Below, piece after piece: positions 1 through 9,005 of a stretch of 64,000 nt of DNA. Both the position numbers and the translations under genes were made by a program. Each line of letters starts with the position of its first letter. Positions within the stretch are counted from its first letter, which is position 1. Source of the DNA: an uncultured Alphaproteobacteria bacterium (lineage in GTDB: Bacteria; Pseudomonadota; Alphaproteobacteria; Rhodobacterales; Rhodobacteraceae). The DNA is taken from the NCBI GenBank assembly GCA_913051655.1, contig CAJXHI010000007.1, positions 1 to 64,000 of the forward strand, read 5' to 3'. The notes under the pieces were generated by a model. That model did not search any database. It saw only the letters and a list, made by a program, of their open reading frames with translations, and had not been told where the DNA came from.

Positions 1-2222
1 AAACGCGAAACGATTATGCATTGGCTTGGGTCGATATTTCAACCGGCGAGTTATGGGTCGAGAAGATTCCTTTTATTAAGCTTGGTCCAGAATTAGCACG
101 GATCAAGCCGAGTGAAATGTTAGTTCCAGAGACATTTTACGAAGATGTCGTAGAAATAGCTGAGGATCTGTCTTGCACTCTGACGCCGCTTGGAGCAGCT
201 GCTTTTGATAGTGTATCCGGGGGCGTGCGTATAAAATCTTTGTTTCGTATCGCAACGCTGGATTCATTCGGGCATTTTGAACGTGTAGAAATATCAGCGC
301 TAGGTGCCCTAATAGATTATTTAGACATTACTCAGAAAGGTAAACTTCCCCTTCTAAAAGCTCCACAAAGGCAGTTTGCATCAAAAATCATGCAAATTGA
401 CGTTGCGACAAGACGAAATCTTGAAGTGACAAGAACTTTGAGCGGGTCAAGGCAAGGGTCGCTTTTAGGCACCATTGACAGGACGGTAACCGCGCCCGGC
501 GCGCGATTGTTGGAACAACGGTTATCAGCGCCATCTTTGGACGTAACCGAGATTAAAAATCGCTTAGACGGCATTAATGACATATGCATAGATTTATATG
601 CACGACAAGTCATCATAGAAGAATTGCGAAAAGTGCCTGATCTTGAAAGAGCTTTGTCGCGAATTTCTCTGGAACGAGGCGGTCCAAAGGATATTGGCAA
701 TATCCGATCTGGCTTAATACAAGCACAGCAGATCTACGAAGCTTTACATGGAAAAGATTGGTCAGAGCATATCCGACATTCGATTGATGCGTTGCAGGGC
801 CATGAAAACCTGATCGATTTTTTAAAACATGCACTGGTTTCTGAACCGCCTATATTGACAAGAGACGGGGGATTTGTTGCATCAGGTTTTAAAGCAGAAT
901 TAGATGAAGTGCGCCTATTGAGGGACGAAGGGCGCAGTGTAATTGTAAAAATGCAGGAAGATTATATCGCCCTATCTGGTGTCCAATCCCTCAAGATAAA
1001 ATATAATAATGTGCTTGGCTATTTTATTGAAACGCCTTCAACACATGCGGAGAAAATGCATTCGCCACCACTAAACCAAACCTTTATTCATCGACAAACC
1101 ACCGCCAATCAGGTCCGTTTTACAACGGTCGATTTGTCCGAAATAGAAACAAAAATACTCAATGCCGGGCATCGCGCGTTAGAAATTGAGAAACGCATTT
1201 TTGATGAACTTTGTAAAATAGTTCTTAAATCTTCGGAAAATATCGCTGCTACTTCGCTCGGGTTGTCAGTGTTGGATGTTTCAGCATCCCTAGCAGATCT
1301 TGCATTATCAGAGAATTGGGTCAGGCCTTTAGTAGATTCTAGCAGCGCTTTCATGATTGAAGGTGGTCGACATCCCGTCGTTGAGATGGCGGTGAAGCAA
1401 AACGGTAGTACGTTTATTCCCAATAATTGTAAGATTGATGATGGAGGAATTTGGCTTTTGACGGGGCCAAATATGGCCGGAAAATCAACCTTTTTGCGAC
1501 AAAACGCACTGATTGCAATGCTTGCACAAATGGGAAGCTTTGTTCCTGCAAATCAGGCGCACATCGGTTTGGTCACACAGCTTTTCAGTCGCGTCGGCGC
1601 TTCTGATGATCTGGCAAGAGGTCGATCAACCTTTATGGTAGAAATGATCGAAACGGCAGCCATACTAAACCAATCAGAGTCCGGCGCTTTGGTCATTTTG
1701 GATGAGATTGGCAGAGGAACAGCAACTTATGACGGGCTTTCCATTGCTTGGGCGACGTTGGAGCATTTGCATGATGTAAACCAGACACGAGCTTTGTTTG
1801 CCACTCACTACCATGAGCTTACAAATCTCTCCACAAAACTCGACAGAGTCGAAAACGCTACCGTCACCGTAAAAGAATGGGAAGGAAACGTGGTCTTTAT
1901 GCATGAAGTGAAGAGGGGCGCGGCGGATCGGTCTTATGGTGTGCAGGTTGCACAATTGGCGGGCCTACCCGCGGCAGTTGTGATGCGTGCGAGAGATGTG
2001 CTCAATGAGTTGGAAAAAAGCGAACGGGAGGGGTCTTGCCTTCAAAAAGCAATGATTGATGATCTGCCACTATTTTCCCAGCTGCAAGACAATGTTCCTA
2101 CTCCCCAATCAAAAAATAATGTCGTTCAAGAAGCATTGGAAAATGTCTACCCTGATGAGCTTAGCCCGATAGAGGCGTTGCAAAAGCTCTATGAACTAAA
2201 AGAGCTTTTGCAAAAGTCCTAA
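1..2222 (+). CDS. mutS: DNA mismatch repair protein MutS (5' partial)
   Basis: MutS recognises mismatches after replication and recruits MutL through its ATPase. The frame is open from base 3 and reads through the window edge, so about 130-140 N-terminal residues of a normal ~870-residue protein are missing, including the F-x-E mismatch-reading motif. What is visible is the connector, lever and clamp domains, then the ATPase: Walker A TGPNMAGKST (bases about 1459-1488), the S-loop region with RSTFMVEM, Walker B LVILDEIGRGT, and the FATHYHEL histidine loop. The C-terminal tail SPIEALQKLYELKELL is the usual MutS dimerisation tail. The gene converges on grpE with only 6 bp between the stops. Confidence 0.97.
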   Translation, partial: TRNDYALAWVDISTGELWVEKIPFIKLGPELARIKPSEMLVPETFYEDVVEIAEDLSCTLTPLGAAAFDSVSGGVRIKSLFRIATLDSFGHFERVEISALGALIDYLDITQKGKLPLLKAPQRQFASKIMQIDVATRRNLEVTRTLSGSRQGSLLGTIDRTVTAPGARLLEQRLSAPSLDVTEIKNRLDGINDICIDLYARQVIIEELRKVPDLERALSRISLERGGPKDIGNIRSGLIQAQQIYEALHGKDWSEHIRHSIDALQGHENLIDFLKHALVSEPPILTRDGGFVASGFKAELDEVRLLRDEGRSVIVKMQEDYIALSGVQSLKIKYNNVLGYFIETPSTHAEKMHSPPLNQTFIHRQTTANQVRFTTVDLSEIETKILNAGHRALEIEKRIFDELCKIVLKSSENIAATSLGLSVLDVSASLADLALSENWVRPLVDSSSAFMIEGGRHPVVEMAVKQNGSTFIPNNCKIDDGGIWLLTGPNMAGKSTFLRQNALIAMLAQMGSFVPANQAHIGLVTQLFSRVGASDDLARGRSTFMVEMIETAAILNQSESGALVILDEIGRGTATYDGLSIAWATLEHLHDVNQTRALFATHYHELTNLSTKLDRVENATVTVKEWEGNVVFMHEVKRGAADRSYGVQVAQLAGLPAAVVMRARDVLNELEKSEREGSCLQKAMIDDLPLFSQLQDNVPTPQSKNNVVQEALENVYPDELSPIEALQKLYELKELLQKS

Positions 2223-2228
2223 CTTTTC

Positions 2229-2801
2229 TCAAGACGCCGGCGTCGAAGAAACGCCAACTTGTGCCGGGCGCAAAAGGCGGTCGTAAAGCATAAACCCTTC
2301 GGCAGAAACTTGTATGATATCCCCTGCAGAGGTGCCGGGAAGTGGGGCTTCGAACATAGCTTGATGGATTTGTGGGTCAAAGCGATCCCCCACTTCTGGT
2401 GTAATTGCTTCGATACCATGTTTGCGGAACACGTTTACAAGTTCACGCATCGTCAATTCGACACCTTCGACAAGAGCCTTGGCATTCTCTCCCGTTTCTT
2501 CGCCAGCGGCTTCAATCGCACGCTTTAAATTATCATATATCGGCAAAAGGTCGCGAGACAATTTGGAGCCACCAAAATTTTCCGCCTCACGACGATCTTT
2601 GTCCGCCCGTTTTCGAGCATTTTCCGCGTCAGCCAAAGCACGCATGAATTTATCGCGGTAATCATCACGTTCTGCCCGAATAGCGTCAATTTCATCAAAT
2701 TGCACGACTTCTTCGTCTATGTTGATCAGCTCTTCCTGATCTTGGGCATCCTGAGAATCACTGATGCCTTCCAAAAAGTTGTCTTGTTTTGGTTCTGCCA
2801 T
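2229..2801 (-). CDS. grpE: Nucleotide exchange factor GrpE
   Basis: GrpE releases ADP from DnaK in the cytoplasmic Hsp70 cycle. The 190-residue product has an acidic N-terminus, a long charged helix rich in Ala, Asp and Arg (DYRDKFMRALADAENARKRA) that forms the dimeric coiled coil, and the C-terminal beta domain with PEVGDRFDPQIHQAMFE and the signature GFMLYDRLLRPAQVGVS. It lies 9 bp downstream of hrcA on the same strand, the common hrcA-grpE heat-shock arrangement, so it is probably co-transcribed. I saw no CIRCE element in front of the pair inside the window. Confidence 0.97.
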   Translation of the reverse strand: MAEPKQDNFLEGISDSQDAQDQEELINIDEEVVQFDEIDAIRAERDDYRDKFMRALADAENARKRADKDRREAENFGGSKLSRDLLPIYDNLKRAIEAAGEETGENAKALVEGVELTMRELVNVFRKHGIEAITPEVGDRFDPQIHQAMFEAPLPGTSAGDIIQVSAEGFMLYDRLLRPAQVGVSSTPAS

Positions 2802-2810
2802 TTTTCACCT

Positions 2811-3875
2811 CTAAGTCCTTTTGGAAATCAATTTTCCAACCAGCTGCGCTGTATAATCCACGATCGGGACAATCCGCCCATAATTCAGTCGTTTTGGTCC
2901 GATCACTCCGATTGCTCCAATAACTTTATGATCAGCGTTCATATATGAAGAAACCACCAAAGAGGAACCCGAAAGTGAAAAAAGTTTGTTCTCTGAGCCA
3001 ATAAAAATGCGCACTCCCTGACCTTCTTCGGTCAATTCGAGGAAACTGGCGATATCCTGCTTGCGTTCAAGGTCATCAAAAAGCTTTCGGATCAGTTCAA
3101 TATCATCCTGCTGCGCGTCGTTTTCTAATAGATTCGAGCGTCCACGTACGATAAGCCGCTCATTTGCCTCACCCCGGTCTTCCCAAACGGCAACACCTGA
3201 TTCGACTAATGTCTTGGCAATATCATCAACTTCTCTGCGCCGTTTTTGGATTTCGCTTCGTACAACAGTTTGTAACTGTGACAGTGTGCGCCCCTCTGCC
3301 AGAGAGTTTAAAAAATTCGCTGCTTCACGAAGCGCGCTGGGCGTCTGACCCAAAGGCGGTGTGAAAAGCCGGTTCTCGACCTCTCCATTTGCAAAAACCA
3401 AAACCACCAAAACCTGCACCGGCGAAAGGGATACAAATTCGATGTGTTTGATAGGCTCTTCTTGTTTCGGTGTAAGGACAAGAGATGCGCCTTGAGTCAA
3501 ACCAGAAAGAACCGATCCCACGCGGTCCAAAGCATCACCAACATCGCTTTCGTTGCCATCAAGACTTTGGTTGAGTTTTTCGCGATCCATACGATCAAGC
3601 GATTTCACCTCCAAAAGCCCATCAACAAACATCCTCAGCCCAAGCTCGGTTGGAATACGTCCAGCACTGATATGCGGACTATCCAAAAGACCTAAAATTT
3701 CCAAATCCTGCATAACATTGCGCACAGTTGCAGAGCTGATTTTTTCGCTCAGCGAACGGGTTAATGTGCGTGATCCCATGGGTTCGCCACTATCCAGATA
3801 ACCTTCGACAATCCTGCGAAACACCTCGCGGGTTCTGTCGTTCATATCGCTTAGAATGTTTTCATTTTGTGACAT
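2811..3875 (-). CDS. hrcA: Heat-inducible transcription repressor HrcA
   Basis: HrcA represses groESL/dnaK-type operons by binding the CIRCE inverted repeat. The 354-residue product has the N-terminal winged helix (TREVFRRIVEGYLDSGEPMGSR, then SSATVRNVMQDLE) and the GAF-like and C-terminal HrcA domain ending in GAIGVIGPKRLNYGRIVPIVDYTAQ. A longer frame begins at 3911, but I chose the ATG at 3875 because AGAGAAAG lies at ribosome-binding distance and family members start near MSQ. It is the first gene of the hrcA-grpE pair and diverges from rph across about 110 bp. No CIRCE copy was seen in that gap. Confidence 0.95.
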   Translation of the reverse strand: MSQNENILSDMNDRTREVFRRIVEGYLDSGEPMGSRTLTRSLSEKISSATVRNVMQDLEILGLLDSPHISAGRIPTELGLRMFVDGLLEVKSLDRMDREKLNQSLDGNESDVGDALDRVGSVLSGLTQGASLVLTPKQEEPIKHIEFVSLSPVQVLVVLVFANGEVENRLFTPPLGQTPSALREAANFLNSLAEGRTLSQLQTVVRSEIQKRRREVDDIAKTLVESGVAVWEDRGEANERLIVRGRSNLLENDAQQDDIELIRKLFDDLERKQDIASFLELTEEGQGVRIFIGSENKLFSLSGSSLVVSSYMNADHKVIGAIGVIGPKRLNYGRIVPIVDYTAQLVGKLISKRT

Positions 3876-3988
3876 GATGATCTTTCTCTGGACGATGACA
3901 TTAAATGTCATAAAAAGAAAAGGTCAATCGGGCTTGCGCATCTAACCTTGCTCCATGTATGTGTTGCGCAAAACAGAAAGGCAAGCTG

Positions 3989-4702
3989 ATGAGACCATCT
4001 GGTAGGGCGCTTGACCAAATGCGACCCGTTTGCATTGAAACAAATGTGACGAAACATGCTGAAGGATCCTGTTTGATTCAGGTTGGGGATACCCAAGTTA
4101 TATGCACTGCAACGCTTGAAGAACGGGTTCCCCCGTTCGTTAAGGGCACTGGCCTCGGTTGGATCACGGCGGAATATGGAATGCTTCCCCGCTCGACGGG
4201 ATCTCGGATGCGACGCGAGGCTGCGTCTGGCAAACAAGGTGGTCGTACTGTTGAAATTCAGCGCTTAATCGGAAGATCACTTCGCGCTGGCGTAGATCGT
4301 GTTGCATTAGGTGAACGCCAAATCACTTTAGATTGTGATGTTATTCAAGCGGACGGCGGAACGCGATGCGCTTCTATTACCGGTGGTTGGGTCGCTCTTC
4401 GTTTAGCTGTAAATAAATTAATGGGTGCAAACTTAATTCAAAGCGACCCACTTTTAGCACCAGTTGCAGCGGTGAGCTGTGGTATTTACGCAGGCCAACC
4501 CATTCTTGATCTTGATTATCCGGAAGACAGCGAAGCCGGGGTTGACGGAAATTTTGTAATGACAGGCGATCAACGCTTGATCGAATTACAAGTGAGCGCA
4601 GAAGGATCAACCTTTACTCGCATAGACCTCGACAAGTTGGTAGATCTCGCTAAAAAAGGCATCGCGGAGCTTATCCAAGCACAATCAGCAGCAGTTTCAT
4701 GA
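3989..4702 (+). CDS. rph: Ribonuclease PH
   Basis: RNase PH is a phosphorolytic 3'-5' exoribonuclease that trims tRNA 3' ends. The protein is 237 residues, the normal length, starting [14 protein letters not shown]. Diagnostic segments are [19 protein letters not shown], the substrate loop [20 protein letters not shown], and the phosphate site region [16 protein letters not shown]. The in-frame ATG at 3959 would add ten unrelated residues; the ATG at 3989 is preceded by AAAGGCAAG and matches the family start. The stop overlaps the start of rdgB by 4 nt (ATGA), suggesting translational coupling. Confidence 0.97.
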   Translation: MRPSGRALDQMRPVCIETNVTKHAEGSCLIQVGDTQVICTATLEERVPPFVKGTGLGWITAEYGMLPRSTGSRMRREAASGKQGGRTVEIQRLIGRSLRAGVDRVALGERQITLDCDVIQADGGTRCASITGGWVALRLAVNKLMGANLIQSDPLLAPVAAVSCGIYAGQPILDLDYPEDSEAGVDGNFVMTGDQRLIELQVSAEGSTFTRIDLDKLVDLAKKGIAELIQAQSAAVS

Positions 4703-5310
4703 TGCGATCCATCGAGGGACAGAGCATTGTTGCAGCGACCCATAATGAAGGAAAGCTGGAAGAAATTGTAGCACTTTTAACACCTCTGAATGTAAAAATC
4801 CTCAGCGCAAAAACACTGAACCTTCCAGAGCCAGACGAAACAGAAATAACTTTTGTGGGGAATGCTCGCATCAAAGCACATGCTGCAGCAAAAGCCACTA
4901 AACTCCCCTCGTTATCAGATGATAGTGGCATAAAAATCGATGCGCTTGATGGCGCGCCGGGCGTTTACACTGCGGATTGGGCAGAAACAAGTCAGGGTCG
5001 TGATTTTGTTATGGCAATGACGAAATCTCACAATCTTTTGGAACAAAGAAACGCACCACACCCTCGAAAAGCAAGTTTCATCTGCACAATGGTTCTTGCA
5101 TGGCCAGATGGCGAGGATGTTGTGTTTGAAGGAAAGATAGACGGGACAATTGTTTGGCCCATGCGGGGGAACTTAGGACACGGATATGATCCTATTTTTC
5201 AGCCAAACGGTTTTGATATTACCTTTGGTGAAATGGATCGTTGGGAAAAAAACAAAATCAGTCATCGTGCAAATGCCCTTGAAAAGCTCTTCAAATATTT
5301 CGCCAACTGA
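4699..5310 (+). CDS. rdgB: dITP/XTP pyrophosphatase (RdgB/HAM1)
   Basis: It hydrolyses non-canonical purine nucleoside triphosphates (ITP, dITP, XTP) to monophosphates and so cleans the nucleotide pool. The 203 residues show the family signatures: [14 protein letters not shown] at the N-terminus, [34 protein letters not shown] with the metal-binding aspartates, and the C-terminal [18 protein letters not shown] followed by [10 protein letters not shown]. It is translationally coupled to rph upstream and overlaps the 5' end of hemW downstream. The rph-rdgB-hemW order is common in alphaproteobacteria. Confidence 0.97.
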   Translation: MMRSIEGQSIVAATHNEGKLEEIVALLTPLNVKILSAKTLNLPEPDETEITFVGNARIKAHAAAKATKLPSLSDDSGIKIDALDGAPGVYTADWAETSQGRDFVMAMTKSHNLLEQRNAPHPRKASFICTMVLAWPDGEDVVFEGKIDGTIVWPMRGNLGHGYDPIFQPNGFDITFGEMDRWEKNKISHRANALEKLFKYFAN

Positions 5311-6466
5311 AGATTGGCAAAATGGGGGCTTTGGAGTTTATATCCATTGGCCCTTTTGCGCTGCTAAATGTCCCTATTGTGACTTTAATAGTCACGTTTC
5401 CAAAGTAATTAACGAAAGCGATTGGCGGGATGCCTATTTAAAAGAGATCGATCGTACTGCACGATTAACCGGAATGCGCAGTGTAAAATCGATTTTCATA
5501 GGTGGCGGGACACCTAGTTTAATGAGTCCATCGCTCGTTGAAACATTGTTGGAGAAAATCACATCTGTTTGGCAGTTAGAAAGTAATTGTGAGATTACGC
5601 TTGAAGCAAACCCCACCTCTGTTGAGACAAAAAAGATGCGAGGATTTAAGGCCTCAGGTGTAAATCGTATCTCCATGGGAATACAATCATTAAATGATCA
5701 AGACCTGAAACGATTGGGTAGGCTTCATACGGCTAAAGAGGCTTTGAAATCATTTGATATGGCACAAAAAGTCTTTGAAAGAACCAGTTTTGACTTGATG
5801 TATGCAAGGCAAAGCCAGACCTTGGAAGATTGGAAAAGTGAATTAAAACAAGCACTTAATATTGGTTTGGACCATATGTCTTTGTATCAATTAACTATAG
5901 AGAAAGGCACGGCATTCGGCGATCGTTATGCTGCAGGAAAACTAAGGGGTCTTCCGGATGAAGATCTTGCCTCTGATCTGTTTGAAATGACCCGAGACCT
6001 ATGCGATGCAAATGGCCTATCAGCTTATGAGGTTTCAAACCATGCCAGGCCAGGGCATGAGTGCCGTCATAACCTTGTTTATTGGAATTATGGAGATTAC
6101 GCAGGGATTGGCCCCGGAGCCCATGGGCGGTTGACCCTTGAACAGTCTAGATATTCCACAAATACTTACAAGCAGCCTTCTAAGTGGCTATCAGAAGTTA
6201 AGAAAGGAAGCGGAGACTCATCAGTAACCAGCCTATCTCGCAAAGATCAAGGAACCGAATTGGTTCTGATGGGGATGCGCCTCGTACAAGGTATTTCAAT
6301 AAAACGTTTCCAAACTATTTTTGGTGAGCCTCCATCCGAAACTGCTTTAACGAATTTAACATCGCAAGGCCTGATTCAGCTGAAGAAAGGCCGAATTCAA
6401 GCCACAGAAAACGGAACATTGCTTTTAAATTATGTTGTTCGGCAGTTACTGGTGGATTTGTCTTAA
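5273..6466 (+). CDS. hemW: Radical SAM heme chaperone HemW
   Basis: HemW is a radical SAM protein of the coproporphyrinogen III oxidase-like family, now regarded as a heme chaperone rather than a true oxygen-independent HemN. The 4Fe-4S motif is CAAKCPYC, just after VYIHWPF, followed by FIGGGTPSLM, EANPTSV, RISMGIQS and the C-terminal HNLVYWNYGDYAGIGPGAHG. From the ATG at 5273 the protein is 397 residues, near the family norm of about 385. The frame remains open to 5186, but that part is only the overlap with rdgB. Downstream is a 200-bp gap in which I see no clear terminator. Confidence 0.93.
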   Translation: MPLKSSSNISPTEDWQNGGFGVYIHWPFCAAKCPYCDFNSHVSKVINESDWRDAYLKEIDRTARLTGMRSVKSIFIGGGTPSLMSPSLVETLLEKITSVWQLESNCEITLEANPTSVETKKMRGFKASGVNRISMGIQSLNDQDLKRLGRLHTAKEALKSFDMAQKVFERTSFDLMYARQSQTLEDWKSELKQALNIGLDHMSLYQLTIEKGTAFGDRYAAGKLRGLPDEDLASDLFEMTRDLCDANGLSAYEVSNHARPGHECRHNLVYWNYGDYAGIGPGAHGRLTLEQSRYSTNTYKQPSKWLSEVKKGSGDSSVTSLSRKDQGTELVLMGMRLVQGISIKRFQTIFGEPPSETALTNLTSQGLIQLKKGRIQATENGTLLLNYVVRQLLVDLS

Positions 6467-6666
6467 GTGTGTTTGAATAACGTTTAAATGAAAAGTGCTT
6501 AAATTAGAGATTAGAAGACGCGATTAAGAAAAAATTAACATCCTCGGTATATTTTCGATTTTTACGTATTTTAATCAGCTTTCTTGCAAGACCGAACGTT
6601 ATAATGTCTTTTTTAAAGTTATAATTTTAACGGCGGTCCTCGGTTTTATACGGACGCAGCCAAACC

Positions 6667-7572
6667 CTACACGTTAAGCATCTCACAAATATCATCCAGT
6701 TGATCCAAAGACGCGTAGGAAATTGTCACTTCTCCACTGTCTTTATCTGTATGGTGGTTAATTTGAACCGTCATTCCGAGCGCCGCTGAAAGGTCATTTT
6801 CTAAAGCTTTCGTATCTGCATCTTTATTAGTAAAATTCTTTTTGGAAGATGGGTCAGATGGCTTTTCTAGACCTTCTTTACGTGATTTTTTGACCAGTTT
6901 TTCAGTATCTCTGACAGAAAGCCCTTTGGAAATGATGATTTGTGCTAGTTCGCTAGCGTTTTCTGTTGTGACTAGTGCGCGCGCGTGTCCAATTGTAAGC
7001 TTGGACTCTTTTAGGTGCGCCTGAACATCGACTGGGAGATTTAAAAGACGAAGGAAGTTGGCGATATGGCTCCTACTTTTGCCGAGGGCCTCTGCCATTT
7101 GTTCTTGAGTGCGACCAAAACGATCCATCAATTGGCGGTAACCCGCAGCTTCTTCAACTGGGTTTAGATCTTCACGTTGGATATTTTCGATAATTGCAAC
7201 TTCAAGCACTTCATTATCAGAGAAATCCCGAACTACAGCAGGTAGTTCATGTAGCTGCGCCATTTGTGATGCGCGCCATCGACGTTCCCCTGCAACGATT
7301 TCGAATGCATCACCCTTTTCTGGATGTCGTCTTACAATCAACGGTTGTATTACACCCTTCGTGCGGATTGAATTTGCCAAATCTTCAAGATCAATAGGCG
7401 CAAAGCTCCGCCGTGGCTGGTCTGGGTTCGGAAAGATTTTTTCAATTGGTATATTCTGTTCTGCAGACGACAGAATTAACTTTGTATCGTATGAAACTGC
7501 CGTGTTAGGCTCTGCGTTTGCCATAAGAGCTGATAAGCCGCGGCCAAGACCCTTGGGTTTTGAATTTGCCAT
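6667..7572 (-). CDS. parB: Chromosome-partitioning protein ParB
   Basis: ParB is a CTP-dependent clamp that loads at parS and spreads to mark the origin region for segregation. The 301 residues contain the N-terminal KGLGRGLSALM leader, the CTPase region (PNPDQPRRSF, IQPLIVRR, and the GERRWRASQMA box), a helix-turn-helix TQEQMAEALGKSRSHIANFLRLLNLP and the C-terminal dimerisation domain. It is the last gene of the leftward block mnmE-mnmG-rsmG-parA-parB, 10 bp from parA. Its own target sites lie 1.4 and 3.3 kb upstream, inside rsmG and at the start of mnmG. Confidence 0.97.
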   Translation of the reverse strand: MANSKPKGLGRGLSALMANAEPNTAVSYDTKLILSSAEQNIPIEKIFPNPDQPRRSFAPIDLEDLANSIRTKGVIQPLIVRRHPEKGDAFEIVAGERRWRASQMAQLHELPAVVRDFSDNEVLEVAIIENIQREDLNPVEEAAGYRQLMDRFGRTQEQMAEALGKSRSHIANFLRLLNLPVDVQAHLKESKLTIGHARALVTTENASELAQIIISKGLSVRDTEKLVKKSRKEGLEKPSDPSSKKNFTNKDADTKALENDLSAALGMTVQINHHTDKDSGEVTISYASLDQLDDICEMLNV

Positions 7573-7582
7573 AATTTAACCC

Positions 7583-8401
7583 CTAAGCTGCTGATACTGA
7601 TGGATTGTTAGCAAGAAACTCTTTCGCAAGATCCCGATAAGCCTGCGCGCCCTTTGAAGTGGGATCATAAGACAAAACAGGTAGTGAATAAGATGGCGCT
7701 TCGCTGACCCGGACATTACGCGGAATAATCGACTTATAAACAAGATCGCCAAGATTTTCGCGAGCATCCTCTTCAACTAAAAGCGATAGATTGTTCCGCC
7801 GATCAAACATTGTAAGAACGATACCTTCTATCCGGAGGTGTTTATTTGCTATTGCACGCACTTCTCGTATGGATAACATCAACTGAGAAAGACCCTCGAG
7901 AGCAAAAAATTCGCTTTGCAGTGGAATTAATACGGAGTTTGCGGCCACCATTGCATTGACAGTCAAAAGATTTAGAGATGGCGGACAGTCAATTAGGACA
8001 AAATCAAAGCCAAACTTATTCAAAACGTCTTTTTTCAGCGCGTCACGCAGCATGAAAATCCGATTTTCATTGGCAAAAAGCTCTATATCGGCTGAGCTTA
8101 GATCCGTTGTTGCTGAAATGATTGAAAGGTTTTCAACATCAGTTGCCATAATTACCTCACTTACTTCCACATTTTCAACTAACAATTCAAATGTAGTAAA
8201 CTTCCGCTGATCTGGCCGAATACCCAATCCCGTTGAGGAATTGCCTTGAGGATCGAGATCAATAATCAGTACTTTCTTACCCGTTTCCGCAAGTGCAGCA
8301 GCAAGATTTATGGAAGTTGTGGTTTTCCCAACACCACCTTTTTGATTGGCGATTGCTATTATTTTAAAATCGTTTGCCTTATCAATCCCAGACACGCTCA
8401 A
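7583..8401 (-). CDS. parA: Chromosome-partitioning ATPase ParA (Soj)
   Basis: ParA is a DNA-binding ATPase whose gradient on the nucleoid moves ParB-parS complexes. It has 272 residues with the deviant Walker A KGGVGKTTTSINLA near residue 20, the A' motif LIIDLDPQGNSSTGLG and the Walker B-like FVLIDCPPSLNLLTVNAM. The gene overlaps rsmG by about 20 nt and sits 10 bp before parB, so the three are surely co-transcribed. Length and motifs are those of chromosomal rather than plasmid ParA, in line with the neighbouring mnmG and rsmG. Confidence 0.97.
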   Translation of the reverse strand: MSVSGIDKANDFKIIAIANQKGGVGKTTTSINLAAALAETGKKVLIIDLDPQGNSSTGLGIRPDQRKFTTFELLVENVEVSEVIMATDVENLSIISATTDLSSADIELFANENRIFMLRDALKKDVLNKFGFDFVLIDCPPSLNLLTVNAMVAANSVLIPLQSEFFALEGLSQLMLSIREVRAIANKHLRIEGIVLTMFDRRNNLSLLVEEDARENLGDLVYKSIIPRNVRVSEAPSYSLPVLSYDPTSKGAQAYRDLAKEFLANNPSVSAA

Positions 8402-9005
8402 TGCTCCCTAATTCAAGAATTCTTGCGTTTGGTTGAGTTTGACTATTAATTGCTTTTAGGCTGAAATTCCATTGTTTTCGTGCATCTTTGACCTCTTTTT
8501 TCCAACTAATACCCTTGGGAAAGAAGCATATTGTTTCCTTATTTATCAGCATTTCAGCCATAGAAAGAAGTTCCTTCAACGGCGCAACCGCTCGGGCAGA
8601 TAGAATACTTGCTGGTGAAAGCTTAACTTCTTGCACACGTTCACTCCAAACCGTTCCGGGTATTTTTAATTCCCTCAGCGCTGTTCTTAAAAATGCTGCC
8701 TTCCTACGATCGCTTTCGATAAGATGAATTTTCAGATCCAAATTTTCTTCATAAAGAAGTGCTGACAACACAATAGACGGAAACCCGCCTCCGCTGCCAA
8801 AGTCTGCATAAATACTTGGAGATTTTGGCAGATACGGATATATTTGAGCTGAGTCTAAAATATGTCGCTCCCAAAGCTTGGTAACATCTCCTTTTGAAAC
8901 CAGATTTACTGTCTTCGTCCATTTTCTTACGAGAGTTTCAAATATTCTTAAGCGATCCAATGTTTCACGTGAAACTTTTTTATCACCAACGATCTTACGA
9001 TCCAT
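8382..9005 (-). CDS. rsmG: 16S rRNA (guanine-N7) methyltransferase RsmG (GidB)
   Basis: RsmG methylates N7 of the 16S rRNA 530-loop guanine (G527 in E. coli) using SAM. The 207-residue product has the SAM-binding loop ADFGSGGGFPSIVL, then LIESDRRKAAFLRTALREL, and the C-terminal ETICFFPKG. The start is ATG at 9005, overlapping the mnmG stop as TGATG, so translation is coupled. Codons about 12-17 (V-S-R-E-T) are spelled by a parS site, which makes this short N-terminal stretch serve both as protein and as centromere. Confidence 0.96.
   Translation of the reverse strand: MDRKIVGDKKVSRETLDRLRIFETLVRKWTKTVNLVSKGDVTKLWERHILDSAQIYPYLPKSPSIYADFGSGGGFPSIVLSALLYEENLDLKIHLIESDRRKAAFLRTALRELKIPGTVWSERVQEVKLSPASILSARAVAPLKELLSMAEMLINKETICFFPKGISWKKEVKDARKQWNFSLKAINSQTQPNARILELGSIERVWD
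8961..8976. other. parS centromere site inside rsmG
   Basis: The 16 bases read TGTTTCACGTGAAACT, matching 15 of 16 positions of the universal bacterial parS consensus TGTTTCACGTGAAACA. It lies within the coding sequence of rsmG, 0.6 kb from parA. ParB encoded nearby is the expected binder. Confidence 0.9.

Noticed and set aside
3876-3988. CIRCE element upstream of hrcA
   Set aside because: No TTAGCACTC-N9-GAGTGCTAA-like sequence is present in the hrcA-rph gap.
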